Shown here piece by piece: positions 58,831 through 64,000 of a DNA stretch of 64,000 nt. This DNA comes from Osmia lignaria lignaria (taxonomy: Eukaryota; Arthropoda; Insecta; Hymenoptera; Megachilidae): NCBI RefSeq assembly GCF_051020975.1, contig NW_027478162.1, positions 19,902,001 through 19,966,000 on the forward strand. The letters run 5' to 3'. The translations under genes and the position numbers were made by a program. Position 1 is the first letter of the stretch, and every line of letters starts with the position of its first letter. The notes beneath the pieces were generated by a model. It saw only the letters and a list, made by a program, of their open reading frames with translations, had not been told where the DNA came from and made no database searches.

Positions 58831-59796
58831 GATCAGATGCGTAGTTCTCGAGATATATCAAGATATTTAAAAGTTCCGAAGCCGCACCAACATAATAGAG
58901 ATACAGAAACACCGTGGCCCCTTTCTTTGAGATAACTCTGCACTATTGCGAGCTGCAAATGCCACTTCCAGCTTAGCTGTGCAGAAGGAGAACAACAAGA
59001 AGAAGAAATATCTGGAAATATGTCCGTCAGGCCCCTTCCCTTCAGATAATTCTGCAAATATCTCGGAAACGAAGCGAGCTACGGCAAAATGTTAAGAGAC
59101 CTTTTTTGTAGAAAATTAGGATTCCTACTTTTTATGTTCTATGATATTTTTTGAACAGATGCGTAGTTCTCGAGATATATCAAGATATTTAAAAGTTCCG
59201 AAGCCGCACCAACATAATAGAGATACAGAAACACCGTGGCCCCTTTCTTTGAGGTAACTCTGCAATATTGCGAGCTGCAAATGCCACTTCCAGCTTAGCT
59301 GTGCAGAAGAAGAACAACAAGAAGAAGGAATATCTCGAAATATGTCCGTCAGGCCCCTTCCCTTGAGATAAATCTGCAAATATCTCGGAAACCAAGCGAG
59401 CTATGGCAAAATGTTTAGAGACCTTATTTGTAGAGAATTAAGTTTCCTACTTTTTATGTTCTACGATATTTTTTGATCAGATGCGTAGTTCTCGAGATAT
59501 ATCAAGATATTTAAAAGTTCCGAAGCCGCACCAACATAATAGAGATACAGAAACACCGTGGCCCCTTTCTTTGAGATAACTCTGCACTATTGCGAGCTGC
59601 AAATGCCACTTCCAGCTTAGCTGTGCAGAAGAAGAACAACAAGAAGAAGAAATATCTGGAAATATGTCCGTCAGGCCCCTTCCCTTCAGATAATTCTGCA
59701 AATATCTCGGAAACGAAGCGAGCTACGGCAGAATTTTAAGAGACCTTTTTTGTAGAAAATTAGGATTCCTACTTTTTATGTTCTATGATATTTTTT
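58831..59796 (+). repeat. Monomer variant repeated at 2 monomers (644 bp)
   Basis: Monomers 58,831 and 59,475 share TATCTGGAAATATG and CCTTCAGATAATTCTGC, followed by GCTACGGC and AAAATTAGGATTCC. Differences are GAAGGAGAAC (58,985) in the first and GGCAGAATTTTAAG (59,727) in the second. Confidence 0.83.
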
Positions 59797-62003
59797 GAAC
59801 AGATGCGTAGTTCTCGAGATATATCAAGATATTTAAAAGTTCCGAAGCCGCACCAACATAATAGAGATACAGAAACACCGTGGCCCCTTTCTTTGAGATA
59901 ACTCTGCACTATTGCGCGCTGCAAATGCCACTTCCAGCTTAGCTGTGCAGAAGAAGAACAACAAGAAGAAGAAATATCTCGAAATATGTCCGTCAGGCCC
60001 CTTCCCTTGAGATAAATCTGCAAATATCTCGGAAACGAAGCGAGCTATGGCAAAATGTTAAGAGACCATTTTTGTAGAGAATTAAGTTTCCTACTTTTTA
60101 TGTTCTATGATATTTTTTGATCAGATGCGTAGTTCTCGAGATATATCCTGATATTTAAAAGTTCCGAAGCGGCACCAACATAATAGAGATACAGAAACAC
60201 CGTGGCCCCTTTCTTTGAGGTAACTCTGCACTATTGCGAGCTGCAAATGCCACTTCCAGCTTAGCTGTGCAGAAGAAGAACAACAAGAAGAAGGAATATC
60301 TCGAAATATGTCCGTCAGGCCCCTTCCCTTGAGATAAATCTGCAAATATCTCGGAAACGAAGCGAGCTATGGCAAAATGTTAAGAGACCTCTTTTGTAGA
60401 GAATTAAGTTTGCTACTTTTTATGTTCTATGATATTTTTCGATCAGATGCGTAGTTCTCGACATATATCAAGATATTTAAAAGTTCCGAAGCCGCACCAA
60501 CATAATAGAGATACAGAAACACCGTGGCCCCTTTCTTTGAGATAACTCTGCACTATTGCGAGCTGCAAATGCCACTTCCAGCTTAGCTGTGCAGAAGAAG
60601 AACAACAAGAAGAAGAGATATCTCGAAATATGTCCGTCAGGCCCCTTCCCTTGAGATAAATCTGCAAATATCTCGGAAACGAAGCGAGCTACGGCAAAAT
60701 GTTAAGAGACCTTTTTTGTAGAAAATTAGGATTCCTACTTTTTATGTTCTATGATATTTTTTGATCAGATGCGTAGTTCTCGAGATATATCCTGATATTT
60801 AAAAGTTCCGAAGCGGCACCAACATAATAGAGATACAGAAACACCGTGGCCCCTTTCTTTGAGGTAACTCTGCACTATTGCGAGCTGCAAATGCCACTTC
60901 CAGCTTAGCTGTGCAGAAGAAGAACAACAAGAAGAAGAAATATCTCGAAATATGTCCGTCAGGCCCCTTCCCTTGAGATAAATCTGCAAATATCTCGGAA
61001 ACGAAGCGAGCTATGGCAAAATGTTAAGAGACCTTATTTGTAGAGATTTAAGTTTCCTACTTTTTATGTTCTACGATATTTTTTGATCAGATGCGTAGTT
61101 CTCGAGATATATCAAGATATTTAAAAGTTCCGAAGCCGCACCAACATAATAGAGATACAGAAACACCGTGGCCCCTTTCTTTGAGATAACTCTGCACTAT
61201 TGCGCGCTGCAAATGCCACTTCCAGCTTAGCTGTGCGGAAGAAGAACAACAAGAAGAAGAAATATCTCGAAATATGTCCGTCAGGCCCCTTCCCTTGAGA
61301 TAAATCTGCAAATATCTCGGAAACGAAGCGAGCTACGGCAAAATGTTAAGAGACCTTTTTTGTAGAAAATTAGGTTTCCTACTTTTTATGTTCTATGATA
61401 TTTTTTGATCAGATGCGTAGTTCTCGAGATATATCAAGATATTTAAAAGCTCCGAAGCTGCACCAACATAATAGAGGTACAGAAACACCGTGGCCCCTTT
61501 CTTTGAGATAACTCTGCACTATTGCGAGCTGCAAATGCCACTTCCAGCTTAGCTGTGCAGAAGAAGAACAACAAGAATAAGAAATATTTCGAAATATGTC
61601 CGTCAGGCCCCTTCCCTTGAGATAAATCTGCAAATATCTCGGAAACGAAGCGAGCTACGGCAAAATGTTAAGAGACCTTTTTTGTAGAAAATTAGGTTTC
61701 CTACTTTTTATGTTCTATGATATTTTTTGATCAGATGCGTAGTTCTCGAGATATATCAAGATATTTAAAAGTTCCGAAGCCGCACCAACATAATAGAGAT
61801 ACAGAAACACCGTGGCCCCTTTCTTTGCGATAACTCTGCACTATTGCGAGCTGCAAATGCCACTTCCGGCTTAGCTGTGCAGAAGAAGAACAACAAGAAG
61901 AAGAAATATCTGGAAATATGTCCGTCAGGCCCCTTCCCTTGAGATAAACCTGCAAATATCTCGGAAACGAAGCGAGCTACGGCAAAATGTTAAGAGACCT
62001 TTT
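59750..62003 (+). repeat. 7-mer higher-order repeat (2,254 bp), unit 1
   Basis: Marks in order are: TTTTTTGAACAG with TTGCGCGCTGC (59,797 monomer), ATATCCTGATATTT (60,119), AGTTTGCTAC and GAAGAGATATC (60,441 region), a second ATATCCTGATATTT (60,763), GAGATTTAAG and GTGCGGAAG (61,085), AAAGCTCCGAAGCTGC with CAAGAATAAGAAATATTTCG (61,407), and a GCTACGGC/AAAATTAGG monomer (61,729). The same order restarts at 62,004. Confidence 0.88.
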
Positions 62004-64000
62004 TTGTAGAAAATTAGGATTCCTACTTTTTATGTTCTATGATATTTTTTGAACAGATGCGTAGTTCTCGAGATATATCAAGATATTTAAAAGTTCCGAA
62101 GCCGCACCAACATAATAGAGATACAGAAACACCGTGGCCCCTTTCTTTGAGATAACTCTGCACTATTGCGCGCTGCAAATGCCACTTCCAGCTTAGCTGT
62201 GCAGAAGAAGAACAACAAGAAGAAGAAATATCTCGAAATATGTCCGTCAGGCCCCTTCCCTTGAGATAAATCTGCAAATATCTCGGAAACGAAGCGAGCT
62301 ATGGCAAAATGTTAAGAGACCTTTTTTGTAGAGAATTAAGTTTCCTACTTTTTATGTTCTATGATATTTTTTGATCAGATGCGTAGTTCTCGAGATATAT
62401 CCTGATATTTAAAAGTTCCGAAGCGGCACCAACATAATAGAGATACAGAAACACCGTGGCCCCTTTCTTTGAGGTAACTCTGCACTATTGCGAGCTGCAA
62501 ATGCCACTTCCAGCTTAGCTGTGCAGAAGAAGAACAACAAGAAGAAGGAATATCTCGAAATATGTCCGTCAGGCCCCTTCCCTTGAGATAAATCTGCAAA
62601 TATCTCGGAAACGAAGCGAGCTATGGCAAAATGTTAAGAGACCTCTTTTGTAGAGAATTAAGTTTGCTACTTTTTATGTTCTATGATATTTTTCGATCAG
62701 ATGCGTAGTTCTCGAGATATATCAAGATATTTAAAAGTTCCGAAGCCGCACCAACATAATAGAGATACAGAAACACCGTGGCCCCTTTCTTTGAGATAAC
62801 TCTGCACTATTGCGAGCTGCAAATGCCACTTCCAGCTTAGCTGTGCAGAAGAAGAACAACAAGAAGAAGAGATATCTCGAAATATGTCCGTCAGGCCCCT
62901 TCCCTTGAGATAAATCTGCAAATATCTCGGAAACGAAGCGAGCTACGGCAAAATGTTAAGAGACCTTTTTTGTAGAAAATTAGGATTCCTACTTTTTATG
63001 TTCTATGATATTTTTTCATCAGATGCGTAGTTCTCGAGATATATCCTGATATTTAAAAGTTCCGAAGCGGCACCAACATAATAGAGATACAGAAACACCG
63101 TGGCCCCTTTCTTTGAGGTAACTCTGCACTATTGCGAGCTGCAAATGCCACTTCCAGCTTAGCTGTGCAGAAGAAGAACAACAAGAAGAAGGAATATCTC
63201 GAAATATGTCCGTCAGGCCCCTTCCCTTGAGATATATCTGCAAATATCTCGGAAACGAAGCGAGCTATGGCAAAATGTTAAGAGACCTTATTTGTAGAGA
63301 TTTAAGTTTCCTACTTTTTATGTTCTACGATATTTTTTGATCAGATGCGTAGTTCTCGAGATATATCAAGATATTTAAAAGTTCCGAAGCCGCACCAACA
63401 TAATAGAGATACAGAAACACCGTGGCCCCTTTCTTTGAGATAACTCTGCACTATTGCGCGCTGCAAATGCCACTTCCAGCTTAGCTGTGCGGAAGAAGAA
63501 CAACAAGAAGAAGAAATATCTCGAAATATGTCCGTCAGGCCCCTTCCCTTGAGATAAATCTGCAAATATCTCGGAAACGAAGCGAGCTACGGCAAAATGT
63601 TAAGAGACCTTTTTTGTAGAAAATTAGGTTTCCTACTTTTTATGTTCTATGATATTTTTTGATCAGATGCGTAGTTCTCGAGATATATCAAGATATTTAA
63701 AAGCTCCGAAGCTGCACCAACATAATAGAGGTACAGAAACACCGTGGCCCCTTTCTTTGAGATAACTCTGCACTATTGCGAGCTGCAAATGCCACTTCCA
63801 GTTTAGCTGTGCAGAAGAAGAACAACAAGAATAAGAAATATTTCGAAATATGTCCGTCAGGCCCCTTCCCTTGAGATAAATCTGCAAATATCTCGGAAAC
63901 GAAGCGAGCTACGGCAAAATGTTAAGAGACCTTTTTTGTAGAAAATTAGGTTTCCTACTTTTTATGTTCTATGATATTTTTTGATCAGATGCGTAGTTCT
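62004..64000 (+). repeat. 7-mer higher-order repeat, unit 2, cut by the window end
   Basis: This unit follows unit 1 in the same order for 1,997 of 2,254 bp. At least six differences were seen: 60,066 region A against T in the T run; CTCGACATATATC (60,465) against CTCGAGATATATC; TTTTTTGATCAG against TTTTTTCATCAG (63,017); GAAGAAGAAATATC against GAAGAAGGAATATC; GATAAATCTGC against GATATATCTGC (63,230); CCAGCTTAGC against CCAGTTTAGC (63,801). These make simple assembly duplication unlikely. Confidence 0.87.
63983..64000. repeat. Partial monomer at right window edge
   Basis: These are the first 18 bases of an A-type monomer (GATCAGATGCGTAG onward). The array continues beyond the window. Confidence 0.93.

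Larger units (their letters stand above)
1..64000. repeat. Satellite DNA array, 322-bp monomer, about 199 copies in one orientation
   Basis: Every landmark returns at 322-bp steps from end to end. Starting each monomer at GATCAG, the starts run 231, 553, 875 and so on to 22,771, then 23,091 to 41,123, then 41,443 to 63,983. The two phase shifts are 2 bp each. All monomers are head to tail on the same strand and none is inverted. By eye, neighbours differ at a few to about twenty of the 322 positions, almost all substitutions. The consensus has about 39% G+C and 11 CpG against about 12.3 expected. This is the form of a eukaryotic centromeric or heterochromatic satellite. I do not recognise the family, so chromosomal position and species are open. 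No insertion of foreign sequence was seen anywhere. Confidence 0.98.

Noticed and set aside
1..64000. CRISPR array
   Set aside because: The period is constant at 322 bp and the whole unit is conserved. There are no unique spacers between short repeats.
1..64000. Ribosomal spacer, 5S array or histone-type gene repeat
   Set aside because: No rRNA, tRNA or histone sequence is recognisable within the monomer, and 322 bp leaves no room for an unseen gene plus spacer.
1..64000. Evidence for a new multi-gene system
   Set aside because: Both strands were read through the whole window and all sequence is explained as satellite monomers. No gene cluster or non-repeat island exists here.

Overview
The whole 64 kb window is one uninterrupted tandem array of a single satellite DNA. 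The monomer is 322 bp and about 39% G+C (65 C and 61 G in the consensus I assembled by eye). With the monomer start set at the conserved GATCAG, the window holds 198 complete monomers in one orientation, a 230-bp partial monomer at the left edge and 18 bp of another at the right edge. 196 of the complete monomers are exactly 322 bp. Two (starting at 22,771 and 41,123) are 320 bp, each through one 2-bp deletion. This accounts for every base. I see no protein gene, tRNA, rRNA, transposon insertion, CRISPR array, or unique-sequence island. An array like this fits a eukaryotic centromeric, pericentromeric or other heterochromatic block. CpG is barely depleted (11 observed against about 12.3 expected per monomer), which would suit a lightly methylated genome such as many invertebrates. 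I do not recognise the family and cannot name the species.

Monomer anatomy, using monomer positions 1-322. The front (8-38) exists in two main forms, A and B. It carries a 10-bp box, CGAGATATWT, twice in tandem, and inverted copies of that box lie at 176-185 and 226-235. A 27-bp segment at 86-112 recurs with 24/27 matches at 200-226. A nested inverted repeat spans 107-155. A (GAA)3(CAA)2(GAA)3 tract occupies 154-177. A minus-strand frame without ATG stays open over positions 6-248 in most monomers, but I judge it non-coding.

Layout. Monomers are not a random mixture: blocks of 2 to about 15 monomers recur with shared private variants. In order: 0-10.9 kb, A/B mixture with 2-, 3-, 4- and 11-monomer repeats; 10.9-14.7 kb, a block repeated at 6 monomers; 14.7-22.4 kb, a three-copy block and a tandem 3-mer; 22.4-32.1 kb, a large block present three times that differs by whole-monomer losses; 31.7-38.2 kb, a near-perfect tandem 10-mer (3,220 bp); 38.2-42.4 kb, fragments of those blocks reshuffled; 42.4-57.2 kb, a distinct set of variants as 2- and 5-monomer repeats; 57.2-64.0 kb, another variant set ending in a 7-mer (2,254 bp) cut by the window edge.

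No genes work together here. The interest is the evolutionary record: higher-order repeats of several sizes, chimeric monomers that locate exchange points to within about 70-80 bp, regional turnover of variants, and very strict monomer length. I found no convincing new enzymatic or defence system.
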